Notes: a model not told the origin generated them from the letters alone. 64,000 nt of DNA from Streptomyces clavuligerus (GCF_005519465.1 NZ_CP027859.1:124001-188000), one strand, 5' to 3'. Shown: positions 8,556-18,180, counted from the first letter of the stretch. Numbers and translations are program-made.

Positions 8556-9314
8556 TCAGGCGAGCTGGTGCACCAGTTGGCTGGTCAGCTCGTACCGGGC
8601 GCCCGTGATCGCCAGCCGACCCGCCGCGATTCGCGGGGCCAGATCGGGTTCCGCCGCGAGCCGCGAGCGCACGCGGCGCACCTGGGCGGAGACCGTCGCG
8701 TCGATCCGGGCGTCGCCTTGCACCGAGCGGTCGATGGCGGGTCTGATCTCGGCGGCGATGTACTGGATGTGGGCGGGCAGTTCGGCGCCCGTCTCGTCCG
8801 CGTGCACGGCCGCGGCCACCGCGCCGCACGACTGGTGACCGAGCACGACGACAAGGGGGATGTCCAGTTCGAGGACTCCGTACGCGACACTTCCCAGTAC
8901 CGCCTCGTCCAGCACCTGACCGGCGGAGCGCACGGTCAGCAGATCGCCCAGGCCCTGGTCGAAGACCAGTTCCGGTGGAACCCGGGAATCGATGCAGCCC
9001 AGGACGACCGCGAACGGGTGCTGTCCGGAGACCGCTTCGCGCCGGATGGTGTGCGTCTCGTGAGGGTGCTGCTCATGGAAGGTGCGCCAGCGCTGGTTGC
9101 CCGCGTGCAGTTCCCGAAGGGCCGCTTCGGGGGTGGCGGGCCGCGGGCCGGTGGACGTACGCGGGACGGCCGACGCGGCCGGGCCGCCGAGTGCCCAGGC
9201 GCCGGCCGTGACGGTGCTCCCGATGATCGCGGCGCGGAGCAGCCCGCGGCGCGGACGTGATACCGGGGCCGGCGTGGCACCGCCCGCCGCATGCCGTTCG
9301 GAAGGGAAGGTCAT
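8556..9314 (-). CDS. secreted beta-class carbonic anhydrase
   Basis: A 252-residue beta-carbonic anhydrase (reversible CO2 hydration). Zinc ligands are Cys107 in GCIDSR, His160 and Cys163 in GHQSCGA; the Asp109-Arg111 dyad is intact, so it should be active. The N-terminus has paired arginines before a hydrophobic stretch (SRPRRGLLRAAIIGSTVTAGAWALGG) and an AxA-like cleavage site, so export by the Tat route is likely, fitting a folded metalloenzyme. The ATG was chosen because it places the signal at the N-terminus; no clear Shine-Dalgarno precedes it. It is separated from its neighbours and is probably monocistronic. Confidence 0.9.
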   Translation of the reverse strand: MTFPSERHAAGGATPAPVSRPRRGLLRAAIIGSTVTAGAWALGGPAASAVPRTSTGPRPATPEAALRELHAGNQRWRTFHEQHPHETHTIRREAVSGQHPFAVVLGCIDSRVPPELVFDQGLGDLLTVRSAGQVLDEAVLGSVAYGVLELDIPLVVVLGHQSCGAVAAAVHADETGAELPAHIQYIAAEIRPAIDRSVQGDARIDATVSAQVRRVRSRLAAEPDLAPRIAAGRLAITGARYELTSQLVHQLA

Positions 9315-9633
9315 ACAGAGAAGGTACGGCTCGGCGGCGCCCCCGGTGCCGCCGGATTGCCGAACATGCAGCAGGTTTTTTGCCGCTGTTGAACAAGCGC
9401 CGTGATCCTCGCCGTCCATCCCGGTGGCCCGTCCCCCAAGGGTTCCCAACCTCCCTTGTGTCCCTCTGGTCCGACCCGGCCCGGCACCCCTGGGGTGACG
9501 CGGTGACGGGGGTGCCCGGAAAGCGATGAGGGCTGACCGCATCCATGTCCATGGGAAGGGAAACGCGACGTCATCGACGCTTTCCGTCGGGACCGGGGAG
9601 CCTTCGGTACCGCCGGGGCCCGGACGGAGACGG

Positions 9634-10896
9634 ATGTCCGGGCGCCGGGCCCGGCACGGTGTGCTCGTGGCGGCGGGGACCGTTCCCGCACGGGGCGGAA
9701 CCCTGGGCACCGCCGCCACGCCCTCGGCACCCGAGGGCCGGACGCACCTGTCTGCGGACGGGACCTGGCAGGTGGACGGCTACGGGACCGCTCTCACCAT
9801 CAGCGACGGGGTGCTGCGCACCCGGGACACCACGGCCATCAGCTGCCGGCCCGCCCTGACCGTGCGGCAGAGCGCCGTGACCGGCCCCGACGGCACCGTC
9901 CGGTTCGCCCAGGACGGCATCGTCACGACCGTATCGCCCCGGACCGCCTCCCTGAGCCACGACTCCGCGATGAGCACCCGGCGGATGCGCCGGATCAGCG
10001 CGCTGCCGGCCCTCTCCGGCCGGGAACAGCCGACCGGTCCGGTGGCGAACTTGTACGTCTTCTGGCAGACGTTCAAGGAGAACTACCCCTTCTTCACCGA
10101 ACGGGGGTTCGACTGGGACGCGTTCATCGAACGGCGCGACCTGGGCGGAGAGTCGCTGGAGCGGTACGCCGACGGCGCGATCGGCTCCGCGGACCTGCCC
10201 GGCGGCATCGGCTGTCTGCGGATGAGCCGCTTCGTCGCCTGCGCACCCGGCGCGTACGGGCACGCGACCGACTCGCCCGCGCCGCCCCGGGTTCTGGACC
10301 GGATCATCAACCGGGCCCGGACCTCGGGCCCCGGCGCCCGGCGCGGACTGATCATCGACGTGCGGGGCGACATGGGCGGGCTGGACGGTCTGGCGCTACA
10401 GATCGCGAACCGGCTCACCAACCGTCCGTACGCCGCCTTCGCCGAGCAGACCCGCAATGACGCGCGGGACGAGACCCGGCTGACCCCGCGCCAGACCATG
10501 CGGGTGATCCCGGCCGCCGGCTCGCCCCGCTGCACCGGTCCGATCACGCTGCTGACCGGCGGTTCGACGGTCAGCGCGGGCGAGGCCTTCACCCAGGCGC
10601 CGGCCGAACGGCCCGCGCCCACTGTCCGGATCGGCGAGAACACCCAGGGCGTCTTCTCGGACACCCTCTCGCGCTCGCTGCCCAACGGCTGGGAGTCCAG
10701 CCTGTCCAACGAGAAGTGCACCACCCCGCGGGGGCACAGCTTCGAGGGCCCGGGGATTCCCCCGCCTCTGCGCACACCGGTCTTCACCGAGGCGGAGTCC
10801 GCGGCGGACCACGACGCGGTGTTCGACCGCGCCAGAGCACTGCTCACCGGCCGCCGCCGACCGGACGGCGACAACACCGGCCGCCGCACCCCCTGA
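9634..10896 (+). CDS. S41-family (tricorn/CtpA-like) peptidase homologue, probably degenerate
   Basis: A product of about 420 residues. The N-terminal half includes LSADGTWQVDGYGTALTISDG and GPVANLYVFWQTFKENYPFF, the layout of secreted Streptomyces S41 peptidases. The C-terminal half has the TSPc core: RRGLIIDVRGDMGGLDG, and GPITLLTGGSTVSAGEAFTQA with the candidate catalytic Ser in TVSAGE. The stretch normally linking DWDAF to the core, which includes the PDZ-like part, is replaced by RRDLGGESLERYADGAIG and lacks about 60-80 residues, so activity is doubtful. An ATG at 9526 is also in frame; 9634 was preferred because it places hydrophobic sequence near the N-terminus. The stop codon lies at the edge of a strong hairpin. 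Confidence 0.65.
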   Translation: MSGRRARHGVLVAAGTVPARGGTLGTAATPSAPEGRTHLSADGTWQVDGYGTALTISDGVLRTRDTTAISCRPALTVRQSAVTGPDGTVRFAQDGIVTTVSPRTASLSHDSAMSTRRMRRISALPALSGREQPTGPVANLYVFWQTFKENYPFFTERGFDWDAFIERRDLGGESLERYADGAIGSADLPGGIGCLRMSRFVACAPGAYGHATDSPAPPRVLDRIINRARTSGPGARRGLIIDVRGDMGGLDGLALQIANRLTNRPYAAFAEQTRNDARDETRLTPRQTMRVIPAAGSPRCTGPITLLTGGSTVSAGEAFTQAPAERPAPTVRIGENTQGVFSDTLSRSLPNGWESSLSNEKCTTPRGHSFEGPGIPPPLRTPVFTEAESAADHDAVFDRARALLTGRRRPDGDNTGRRTP

Positions 10897-10938
10897 TCGC
10901 GCTCCCCGCGGGACGGTTCCCGCGCGGGGAGCGCGATC
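10895..10938. terminator. Bidirectional terminator hairpin, 16-bp perfect arms
   Basis: GATCGCGCTCCCCGCG at 10895-10910 is perfectly complementary to 10923-10938, with a 12-base loop. It begins inside the stop codon of the S41-like gene and separates it from the convergent serine hydrolase gene ending at 11027. There is no U-tract, as is common in Streptomyces. Confidence 0.85.
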
Positions 10939-11026
10939 CGCTCGCGGACGCCGCCGACCGCCCGAGTGGTGCCGGCGCCGCCCGCGAGAGCGCGGCCCCG
11001 GCCGCTCATCGGCCCGCCCGGGGAAC

Positions 11027-12286
11027 TCAGCCGCAGAGGGCGCGCTCCACGAGCCGCTGCACGGCCCGCTCCGCCCGGATCAGCTGGTTGACATCGGCGG
11101 TCTTGCCGCTCGCGGTGACGACGACCGACCGGCTGCCGTCGTCGGTGAACCCGGTTCGGACCGTGGTGCCGTCGAGATCGCCGCCATGGCCCCATCGGTG
11201 TCCACCGCAGCTCAGGGGCTGTCGCATCAGCCCCAGCCCGTAGCTGAGACCGGGCATCACCTCTCCGAACAGCCCGCCGACGGGCACCGTGCGGCGCATC
11301 TCCACGAGCTGAGCGGCGGGCAGCAGCCGGCCGCGGAACAGCGCGGTGTAGAACCGGTCGAGATCGCGCCGGGTCGATATCAGGGCACCCGCCGCATCGG
11401 TGGACGTCATATTGAGAACCGTGGTGTCGGTCCAGCGGTCCGAACCGCGGAACTTGTGATACGTACGCGCATGGGGTGCCCGCAGATACGGATCGGCGCC
11501 CGGGGTACGGGTGTCGCGCAGGCCCAGCGGGCGGATGACGCGGCGCGTCACCTCCTCGGCCCAGGTACGCCCGGTGGCCTTCTGGATGATCATCCCGGCG
11601 AGCAGATAGCCCGGGTTGGAGTAGTTCCACGCGGGCGCGGGATCACCCGGTGCCGCGGGCGGGAAGTCGGGCTTGTGCCGCATGGTGTACGCGATGGACT
11701 CCTCGGGCGTGAAACCGTCGAATCTGGTGCGCTCGAAGTCCTCCGCAGTGTCCCCATTGACCTCGACCTGGTCCCAGTTGTAGACGCCGCTGGTGTGCTG
11801 GAGCAGATGGCGCAGGGTGATGAGGCGGCCGTCGTTGCCCTGGCCGGTGACCACTCCCGGCAGCCACTTCTCGACCGTGTCGTCCAGTGACAGCCGTCCT
11901 TCGGCGACCAGTTGCAGCACGACGGTGGCGATGAAGGACTTGGTGACACTGGCCGCCCTGAACACCGCGTCGCGCGGGGTGGGCCTGCCGGTCCCCAGGA
12001 CGGCCTCCCCGGCGTCGATGTGGGTGCGGCGCTGTCCATGACGCATCTCCACCGCGATGCCGATATAGCCCGCTTCCTTCAGGGTCCGCTCGATCTCGCG
12101 GGTCAGCTGGGCCCGGGTGAGGGGTGCGGCCGGGCGGTCCCCGGCGGTCGCGGCCGGTACGGGCCCGGCGGACGGGGCGGCTGTGGCGGGCACCGCCACC
12201 ACGCCCGCGAGGAGCGCGGCGGCCACCGCGGCGGTGACGGCCATCCGTGAACGGGTCTTCTTGATCAGTGTGTTCATGACGTTCAC
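11027..12286 (-). CDS. exported serine hydrolase (beta-lactamase / D-Ala-D-Ala carboxypeptidase family)
   Basis: A 419-residue class C-like serine hydrolase. The signal peptide spans residues 1-37 (MAVTAAVAAALLAGVVAVPATA). Catalytic motifs are SVTK with Ser113 and Lys116, YSN at 222-224, and HGGDLDG as the third (KTG-equivalent) motif near residue 380. The HTSGV block follows the second helix, as in the beta-lactamase (PF00144) family. The start may be the GTG at 12286 or the ATG four codons later; neither has a clear ribosome site. Likely acts outside the membrane on peptidoglycan stem peptides or another ester/amide substrate. Convergent with the S41-like gene. Confidence 0.88.
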   Translation of the reverse strand: MNVMNTLIKKTRSRMAVTAAVAAALLAGVVAVPATAAPSAGPVPAATAGDRPAAPLTRAQLTREIERTLKEAGYIGIAVEMRHGQRRTHIDAGEAVLGTGRPTPRDAVFRAASVTKSFIATVVLQLVAEGRLSLDDTVEKWLPGVVTGQGNDGRLITLRHLLQHTSGVYNWDQVEVNGDTAEDFERTRFDGFTPEESIAYTMRHKPDFPPAAPGDPAPAWNYSNPGYLLAGMIIQKATGRTWAEEVTRRVIRPLGLRDTRTPGADPYLRAPHARTYHKFRGSDRWTDTTVLNMTSTDAAGALISTRRDLDRFYTALFRGRLLPAAQLVEMRRTVPVGGLFGEVMPGLSYGLGLMRQPLSCGGHRWGHGGDLDGTTVRTGFTDDGSRSVVVTASGKTADVNQLIRAERAVQRLVERALCG

Positions 12287-13106
12287 GATGCCGAACGGGT
12301 GCCGGTACGCCCATGAGGCCAGCCCCCGGACAGAGGTGGGCCCAACCCCCCTGTTCCGGGAGGGACAGCGGGCTCAGGCGGAGATGTCGGTGCGGAGGGT
12401 GAGCTCCCTTCCGGTCGGCGCGGGTGCACGCCGTGGCCGGGGGCGACCGGCCTGTCGCAGCCGGCGGCGGCGCTGATCCGGCGGGGCGCTCCTGACGGGA
12501 ACGTACCGAACGGCCCGGACGGCCCTCGGCGATCCGCCGATCTCCGGCCTTCCCGCCACACCCGGCCCCACCGGATACACCCGCTCGGGCGGCAGCAGCC
12601 GCTGGGCCCGGGCCGCGCGGCACGACCGCACCAGCGCGGCGGCCTTGCGGGCCTGCACGGTGATGTCTGCGAGGTCCACCGGCCATTCCTCGTTGAAGCG
12701 CTTGATCGGCTCGCGGCCGATGCCGACCTGGATGCTGTAGCGGTTGAGCGCGGAGCCTCGTTGGGTCCGCTCCGGGCCCCACCGCGTCAGCAGCCTCGGG
12801 CGAGCGACAACCGTGCGTGAGCTGCAAGTGAGAACCTCCAGGATGACGACTACGGGCACGCCCGGCTGCTGCTCTGGTACGGAGTACGGCACGCCCTGCC
12901 GCTCTCCGCCCCCTGCTCCTGCCGGCGGACGACTGGACCCTGCACCGGCCCGCCGGGAAGCGGCCCGTCGATGAGCTGCCGGCCGACGACGCTACGCAGG
13001 TCGTGCCGCATCCGAGTCGACCGACGGGGTGAAGTGTGCCCATCGGCCGGACACGGCCGGATTTTCGGTCGATCCTGGTACCGGAATCTCACCATGGGGG
13101 CAGCAC
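12287..13106. other. Relic-bearing intergenic region
   Basis: No intact gene. On the plus strand about 12866-13032, DYGHARLLLWYGVRHALPL and, one frame over, LPADDWTLHRPAGKRPVDEL run to a TGA; this looks like the frameshifted 3' end of a lost gene. On the minus strand about 12600-12760, NRYSIQVGIGREPIKRFNEE has a coding-like composition without a recognisable family. Confidence 0.4.
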
Positions 13107-14138
13107 ATGAGTGATCTGTCGGAGGCGGACACGGGGTCCGCCGGCATCACCTTTCCGGCGCCGGGCGCGGCCCGGCTCGTACCGACGAAGAAGATCAAGG
13201 TAGAGGGCCGGACGGTGGAACCGCCCCTCGTCAAGGACAAGCCCGCGCACGATCACACCGTGTTGCAGTCGCTCGCCTTCGACAACGTCAACAAGGCGCT
13301 CTATCTGGCCCAGTTGACCAATGGCGGAGCGGAAAGCGACAAGAACGGCGACCTGACCATCACCCGGTGGGTGTGGAACGGGTCCGCGACGACACCCGGC
13401 TACGCGTACGCCGGGTTCATGCTGCTGACCGGGTTCGGACACGGCGTGAGCATCGGAGTCGATCCCGACCCGGCGACCGGTGTGGCGCACCTGTGGACCG
13501 AGGTCGACAACGTGCCCTATCTCCTCCCCGGCACCACCGGCCAGTGGAGCGGACGGGGGAAGAACATCTGCCGCTTCGCATACGCCGACGGGCAGACCCT
13601 GACGAACACCAGCGCGCTGCTCCAGAAGCACACGCCGGTGCCGGGCAGCAGCCACAACACGGTGAACATCGATCCGGTCTACGAACGGCTGGTGCACCGC
13701 TTCGAGCTCGACGGCAGGATGCGCTACCGCGTCCACGATCTGGGCAAGGCGCGCCAGGGGATCTGGAACGACTACGTCGCCGACGTAGCGGAGCCGAACC
13801 CCTTCCCCGGCGTCGGAGGTCCGTCGTTCCAGGGGTACGCGGTGGCCGGAAGCTATCTCTATCTGCTGCACGGGGACTCCTACGACTCTCCCCACTCGCC
13901 CCCGGGCGTCGGCAACACCCACCTCACCTCGGTGCACCTCGGCACGGGCGCCGTTGATACCTCGTTCCTCACCGAGGCGGGTGCCTCGCTGACGTACCGG
14001 GAGCCGGAGGGGCTCTCCATCCGGGTGCCGAACCGGGCCACACCCCAGGTGTTCGACCTGGGGTTCGGCTTCGCCTGCGGCACCAGCGGTGCCCACACCG
14101 TGACCATCTACCTCAAGGACGAACTGACCCAGGGCTGA
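13107..14138 (+). CDS. helveticin J / teichoic acid biosynthesis protein C-like beta-propeller protein
   Basis: A 343-residue protein with HTVLQSLAFDNVNKALYLAQL, GDLTITRW and FGHGVSIGVDP, then ATGVAHLWTEVD. This is the repeating layout of the helveticin J / TagC-like family seen in Streptomyces and in Gram-positive bacteriocin or baseplate proteins. The ATG was chosen because GGGGGCAGC precedes it; the open frame extends 26 codons upstream without a good site. There is no signal peptide. Members are of uncertain function; some are class III bacteriocins. It stands alone, followed by a small inverted repeat at 14137-14151. Confidence 0.72.
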   Translation: MSDLSEADTGSAGITFPAPGAARLVPTKKIKVEGRTVEPPLVKDKPAHDHTVLQSLAFDNVNKALYLAQLTNGGAESDKNGDLTITRWVWNGSATTPGYAYAGFMLLTGFGHGVSIGVDPDPATGVAHLWTEVDNVPYLLPGTTGQWSGRGKNICRFAYADGQTLTNTSALLQKHTPVPGSSHNTVNIDPVYERLVHRFELDGRMRYRVHDLGKARQGIWNDYVADVAEPNPFPGVGGPSFQGYAVAGSYLYLLHGDSYDSPHSPPGVGNTHLTSVHLGTGAVDTSFLTEAGASLTYREPEGLSIRVPNRATPQVFDLGFGFACGTSGAHTVTIYLKDELTQG

Positions 14139-14144
14139 CCCGGG

Positions 14145-14456
14145 CCGGGTCGTTCCTCATCGCCGCGGCCACCAAGACGCTGCCGAACGTGAACGTGCGC
14201 GCCTTGCACGTCCTGGTGCCCACGTATCTGAAGGCCGACCCCGGCACGGCGGCAGCCGACCCCGGCTTGCGACTGGCGGCGCCCGCCGTGCCGGACGGCT
14301 TACCGCTGGGCGGTCGAGGCGCACCGCCAAGCCGCCGGGCCGTCCCGAGTGGATCCGGGGGTCGCGGCTGTGGTGGAGCGGCAGACGAAGGCGATGCGGG
14401 AGCTCTCGCGCCGGGCGTTCCCCGGTCACCGAGGCAGGTGCGGCGCTCGGAGATGA
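14145..14456 (+). pseudogene. C-terminal fragment of a DciA-like (DUF721) plasmid-type protein
   Basis: FLIAAATKTLPNVNVRALHVL matches the end of the DUF721 core as found in Streptomyces plasmid and chromosomal accessory proteins. The frame then shifts near 14295, and the tail continues as YRWAVEAHRQAAGPSRVDP and ERQTKAMRELSRRAFP before a TGA at 14454-14456. The same tail pattern (AIEAHRQAARLSLADPGIA) occurs in the pseudogene near 20.6 kb, so two decayed members of one family are present, on opposite strands. Confidence 0.6.
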
Positions 14457-14520
14457 GGTCACCGACCGTGCGCCGGATCCTCGCCACCGCCCTCAGACGG
14501 CGGCGGTTCGGCGGAAGCGG

Positions 14521-14635
14521 CAGTCGGGGACCGCCCCCGCAGGACTTCGATGCCGCATGCGGCGAAGACCGCGTCGAAGGACTCGGTGTACTTCGCGTCC
14601 CGGTCGCGGATCAGGAACACAGTGAGTCGACCCGC
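14521..14635 (-). pseudogene. IS transposase core fragment (IS3/IS481-like)
   Basis: The reverse strand reads LIRDRDAKYTESFDAVFAAC then GIEVLRGRSP, the second-Asp region of an rve-type integrase core (usual text DRDAKYT-FD). Flanking sequence is unrelated proline- and glycine-rich DNA, so about 35 codons remain. Confidence 0.65.
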
Positions 14636-14939
14636 ACGCCCGGCTGCGGGTGCCGGACCTCCGGACCTCCGGACCTGGCGATCGCCGACGTCGAGCAGGC
14701 GGAGGCGGATTCGCCGAGTACCGGTACGAGTGACGGGCCAACCAGCGATTGCTGGACCACCAGCCCGCCAGCCCGCCGGACCACCAGCCCGTCGGACCCC
14801 CGGACCCCCGGACCAGCACGTCACAAGGTCGATCGCGGGGCCCGTTGGCAGACGGTTCTTCCGCTGGGGCTGCCATGTGCTCGGCCTTGGACTTCTCATG
14901 GGCCGTTGATCCAGTGGAGTACGGTCCATCTCCCCGCTC

Positions 14940-15178
14940 TCACTGCCCAGTCGTGAGAGCGTCTTTGAGGAAGGCACCGCCCTGGCGGATGGCGGCCTCG
15001 GTGGGCGGACTGTCGCGCAGAGCGTTCAGAGACGCGAAGTCGTGGACTGTTCCGAGGTAGCGGACGGCGGTCACGGCCACACCTGCTTGCTGTAGCTGAC
15101 GCGCGTACTGCTCCCTCTCGTCCCGAACGACGTCGGCCTCGGCTGTGACGACCAGTGCGGGGGCAGGCCCGCCGGCTC
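14940..15178 (-). pseudogene. C-terminal fragment of an alpha/beta hydrolase (acetylesterase-like)
   Basis: GLPPALVVTAEADVVRDERE followed by YARQLQQAG, then VRYLGTVHDFASLNAL, is the C-terminal quarter of the hormone-sensitive-lipase type, with the catalytic Asp (AEADVVRD) and His (HDF) present. The nucleophile-bearing half is missing upstream, where unrelated sequence begins. The stop is at 14940-14942. Confidence 0.7.
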
Positions 15179-15617
15179 GGTGGTTGTTGCCCGTAGCGGG
15201 GACGCCGTGGCTTCAGCGAGTTCCCGATCGTCGTCCGTGTACAAGGCCGAGGTGGTGACGGCTTCGTCCCGGTGGACGGCATCGTGCAGGACGGTGGTGG
15301 AGACGCGTCCGCTGCGGGGTCAAGGCGAACCGGCCCGCGCACACCACGCTCCCGGTCACCGCCGGCGTCCTGAGGCACGTCGGCAAACCGGCACGGCCGT
15401 ATCCGGCGCGCACGGTACTGCCGGACATGCTGCGCTTCGACCGCTCCAGGCCCGTGGCCTACTCCAACGGGCGCGTGTCCACCGACGACGTCACCCCTGC
15501 CTGGGTACTCCCCACGCCGAACCGGCAAGCCTCCGGCCGGCGACACAGGCCCCACGCTGCCGGAACTCCTGGGGGCCGTCGGTCCTCCGTCGGTCGCGGG
15601 GTCGGCCGTCGCCGTCT
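15179..15617 (+). pseudogene. Region with a DUF4331-like fragment
   Basis: Between about 15370 and 15520 the plus strand reads RPYPARTVLPDMLRFDRSRP then YSNGRVSTDDV, resembling the C-terminal part of DUF4331-family secreted proteins (LLPD-L, then NGR-(L/S)(T/S)DD). The text before and after is not alignable by eye, and no start, signal peptide or complete domain is present. The rest of this stretch holds nothing recognisable. Confidence 0.4.
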
Positions 15618-16343
15618 CTACTGACCCATCGGCCGGCCGGCGGCCCGGCAGGGGGCCGTGCCGACTCCCATGCCGTCGAGGAGGAAGGTCAGGCCGCTGG
15701 TGAAGTTGGTGTCCCAGTCGTCGTCGGCGATGTAGTTGTGGGCCGCGACGGTGGGGAAGCGGTCGCGCTTGCCGTGGAGGTACTCCTGGCCCAGCCGGAT
15801 CTCCTCGGCGGAGAGCCGCAGGTTGGACTGGGCGGCGGTGGCGCCCATGACGTGGTTGTACAGCGCCCAGGTCGCGGCGTTGAGCTGCTGCTCCGTCACC
15901 CCGGCACGCAGCAGGGCCGACTGGAGGAACTCCATCCAGACGAGGAAGTTCGGCCCCATGAGCGGCCGTTGGCGTGAGGGGACCTCGGTGGCCCAGGGGT
16001 GCCGCAGCATCGCCCGGCGCCAACTGTCGACCAGCGCGGTGATGTCGTCGCGCGGGTCGTCCGAGTGCCGGTCGGGCACCTGGGACTCTCCGAAGATCTC
16101 GTCCACGGCGAGGTCGATGACATCGTCCTTGGTCGCCACATGCCAGTAGAGGGTCGTCGCGCCCGCCTGGAGCCGCTCGGCCAGCCGGCGCATCGTCAGC
16201 CGGCCCATGCCCTCCTCGTCCAGCAGGGCCACGGCCGCCCGGACGATCCGCTCCCGGGTGAGCGGCGGCTCCTGACCGGCGCCGCGCGCGGGTCTGAGCC
16301 ACACGTTTCCGACCTTCGCGCCGGACCGAGTCTCCTTGCCCAC
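15618..16343 (-). CDS. TetR-family repressor (TetR_C, ActII-type)
   Basis: A 241-residue TetR-type regulator. The DNA-binding domain starts near residue 30: LTRERIVRAAVALLDEEG, with the helix-turn-helix in MRRLAERLQAGATTLYWHV and the usual KDDVIDLAVD. The remainder fits the PF02909 ligand-binding domain. The GTG start follows GGAGGT by about 10 bases. It is divergent from an MFS exporter gene 337 bases away with a palindrome between them, so it most likely represses that exporter and is released by a small molecule, as for TetR/TetA or ActR/ActA. Ligand unknown. Confidence 0.92.
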   Translation of the reverse strand: MGKETRSGAKVGNVWLRPARGAGQEPPLTRERIVRAAVALLDEEGMGRLTMRRLAERLQAGATTLYWHVATKDDVIDLAVDEIFGESQVPDRHSDDPRDDITALVDSWRRAMLRHPWATEVPSRQRPLMGPNFLVWMEFLQSALLRAGVTEQQLNAATWALYNHVMGATAAQSNLRLSAEEIRLGQEYLHGKRDRFPTVAAHNYIADDDWDTNFTSGLTFLLDGMGVGTAPCRAAGRPMGQ

Positions 16344-16649
16344 GACGACGATCACCTCCAGATGTGCCCCGTCCACGGCCCGGTCTCGACCGCGGACGCT
16401 CTGCCGAATGCTGAAGAGTCTTACACAGCCGGACCGCTCGCCCGTCCCGCCGTCCGCCCCGGGAAGCAGTGCAGAAGCCGGCGCACAAAGGCTCCTCCCG
16501 CGCCACCGGCCGCCCTGGTCCACGGCGGCTGCCTGAAGATTTTTCCCTTCAATATCCCTGTTCAGAGCGGTATTTGAAGCGCGGGGTCGGTATTTTCCCG
16601 CTGCCCGGAGCCCGGACCGGGGCGGGGAACTGTAGTAGCGTCGGGCATC

Positions 16650-16668
16650 ACTAGACCAACGTTCCAGT
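16650..16668. promoter_or_regulatory. Candidate TetR operator between repressor and exporter genes
   Basis: ACTAGACCAACGTTCCAGT is an imperfect 19-bp dyad centred on AACGTT, with matching ACT/AGT ends, just before the exporter start. Position and size suit a TetR-family operator that would block exporter transcription; binding by the neighbouring repressor is inferred. Confidence 0.5.
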
Positions 16669-16680
16669 CCCCCGACCATA

Positions 16681-18180
16681 GTGCGAGTGACCGTGACAGA
16701 GACCTGGCAGGACACCCCCGCGTCATCGGCGCGACCCTCGAAGCGCTGGTGGGCATTACCCGTCATCAGCCTTGCCCAACTGATGGTCGTGCTCGACGCG
16801 ACCATCGTGAACATCGCTCTTCCCTCGATGCAGCAGGACCTGGGGATGACGGACGCCGACCGGCACTGGGCGATCACGGCGTACGCCCTCGCCTTCGGCG
16901 GGCTGCTCCTCCTCGGCGGGCGGGTCAGCAGCGCTCTGAGCCACCGTCGCTCCTTCGCCATCGGCCTGGTCGGTTTCGCGCTTGCCTCGGGGCTCGGCGG
17001 CGCGGCCGAGAACGCGGGTGTGCTGATCGCCGCCCGCGCCGGGCAGGGCGTCTTCGCCGCGCTGCTGGCGCCGGCGGCACTGTCCCTGCTGATCCTGACC
17101 TTCATCGACGCGAAGGAACGCGGGGTGGCCTTTGGTGTCTTCGCCGGTGTCGGCGCGGGCGGCGCGGCGCTCGGCGTCGTCGCGGGCGGCCTGCTCACCG
17201 AGTACGCCGACTGGCGCTGGACCCTCTACATCAACATCCCCATGGCCGCACTCGCCCTGGCCGGAGTGACGTTCCTGCTGCGTGACCGCGCCACCGGCAA
17301 TCTGCGCCATCTCGACATCCCCGGGGTGCTGCTGAGCGCCGCGGGCCTGGTCGCGCTGGTCTACGGCTTCTCACAGGCCGAACCCCGCGGCTGGGGCGAC
17401 CCGCAGGTGCTGATCCTGCTCACCGGCGGCGTGCTGCTGCTCGTTCTGTTCGTCGTGGTCGAGGCGAAGTCCCGGCAGGCGCTTCTGCCGCTGCACATCG
17501 TCACCCACCGGACCCGGGGTGTCGCCTTCCTCTCCGTGTGTGCGATGTTCATCGCGATGTTCGGCTTCTACCTCTTCGTCAGCTACTACACCCAGACGAT
17601 TCTCGGCTACTCACCGGTCAAGGCAGGTATGACCCTGCTCGTCAACGCCGTGAGCACCACCGTCGGTGCGATGCTGATCGCCGGGAGACTCCAGGGGCGG
17701 CTCGCCCCGAACACCCTGATCGCCGGGAGCCTGGTCTCCTCCGCCCTCGGCATGCTGATCCTCACCCAACTGGAGGTGGACAGCTCCCATGTCTTCGCGG
17801 TGTTCCTGACCCCGTCCATGATCCTCACCGGCATCGGGCTGGGCTGTCTGCTCGCGGTGGCCACCAACCGGGCGACCGACGAACTGGACTGGGCCGAAGC
17901 CGGTGTTGCCTCCGCAACCTACAACACGGTGCAGCAGATGGGCGCGGCCTTCGGTACGGCGCTGCTCAACTCCATCGCCACCAGCGTCACCGCCTCCTAC
18001 CTCGCCGACCGCGGGAACCGTCCCGGGGACATCTCCGCCGGGACCGTGCACGGCTACGCGGTGGCCCTCTGGGTTGCGTTCGGAACCCTGATCGTGGGCG
18101 CCGCCCTCGTCGCGCTCCTCGGCAGCGGCGACGCACGGGGCAGCAAGACCTCCCCCGAGGCGGAGACGTCGACGACCTGA
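16681..18180 (+). CDS. MFS multidrug exporter, DHA2 (EmrB/QacA) family
   Basis: A 499-residue transporter with about 14 hydrophobic segments. LMVVLDATIVNIALPSM is the DHA2 signature (motif D1) in the first segment; the motif A region GGRVSSALSHRRSF follows helix 2, and motif C-like GVGAGGAALGVVAGGLL lies in helix 5. Proton-driven efflux of a drug or natural product is the family role. The GTG start has no obvious Shine-Dalgarno; two further in-frame GTGs follow within 12 bases. Regulated most probably by the divergent TetR protein. Followed by a truncated dioxygenase gene in the same direction. Confidence 0.92.
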   Translation: MRVTVTETWQDTPASSARPSKRWWALPVISLAQLMVVLDATIVNIALPSMQQDLGMTDADRHWAITAYALAFGGLLLLGGRVSSALSHRRSFAIGLVGFALASGLGGAAENAGVLIAARAGQGVFAALLAPAALSLLILTFIDAKERGVAFGVFAGVGAGGAALGVVAGGLLTEYADWRWTLYINIPMAALALAGVTFLLRDRATGNLRHLDIPGVLLSAAGLVALVYGFSQAEPRGWGDPQVLILLTGGVLLLVLFVVVEAKSRQALLPLHIVTHRTRGVAFLSVCAMFIAMFGFYLFVSYYTQTILGYSPVKAGMTLLVNAVSTTVGAMLIAGRLQGRLAPNTLIAGSLVSSALGMLILTQLEVDSSHVFAVFLTPSMILTGIGLGCLLAVATNRATDELDWAEAGVASATYNTVQQMGAAFGTALLNSIATSVTASYLADRGNRPGDISAGTVHGYAVALWVAFGTLIVGAALVALLGSGDARGSKTSPEAETSTT

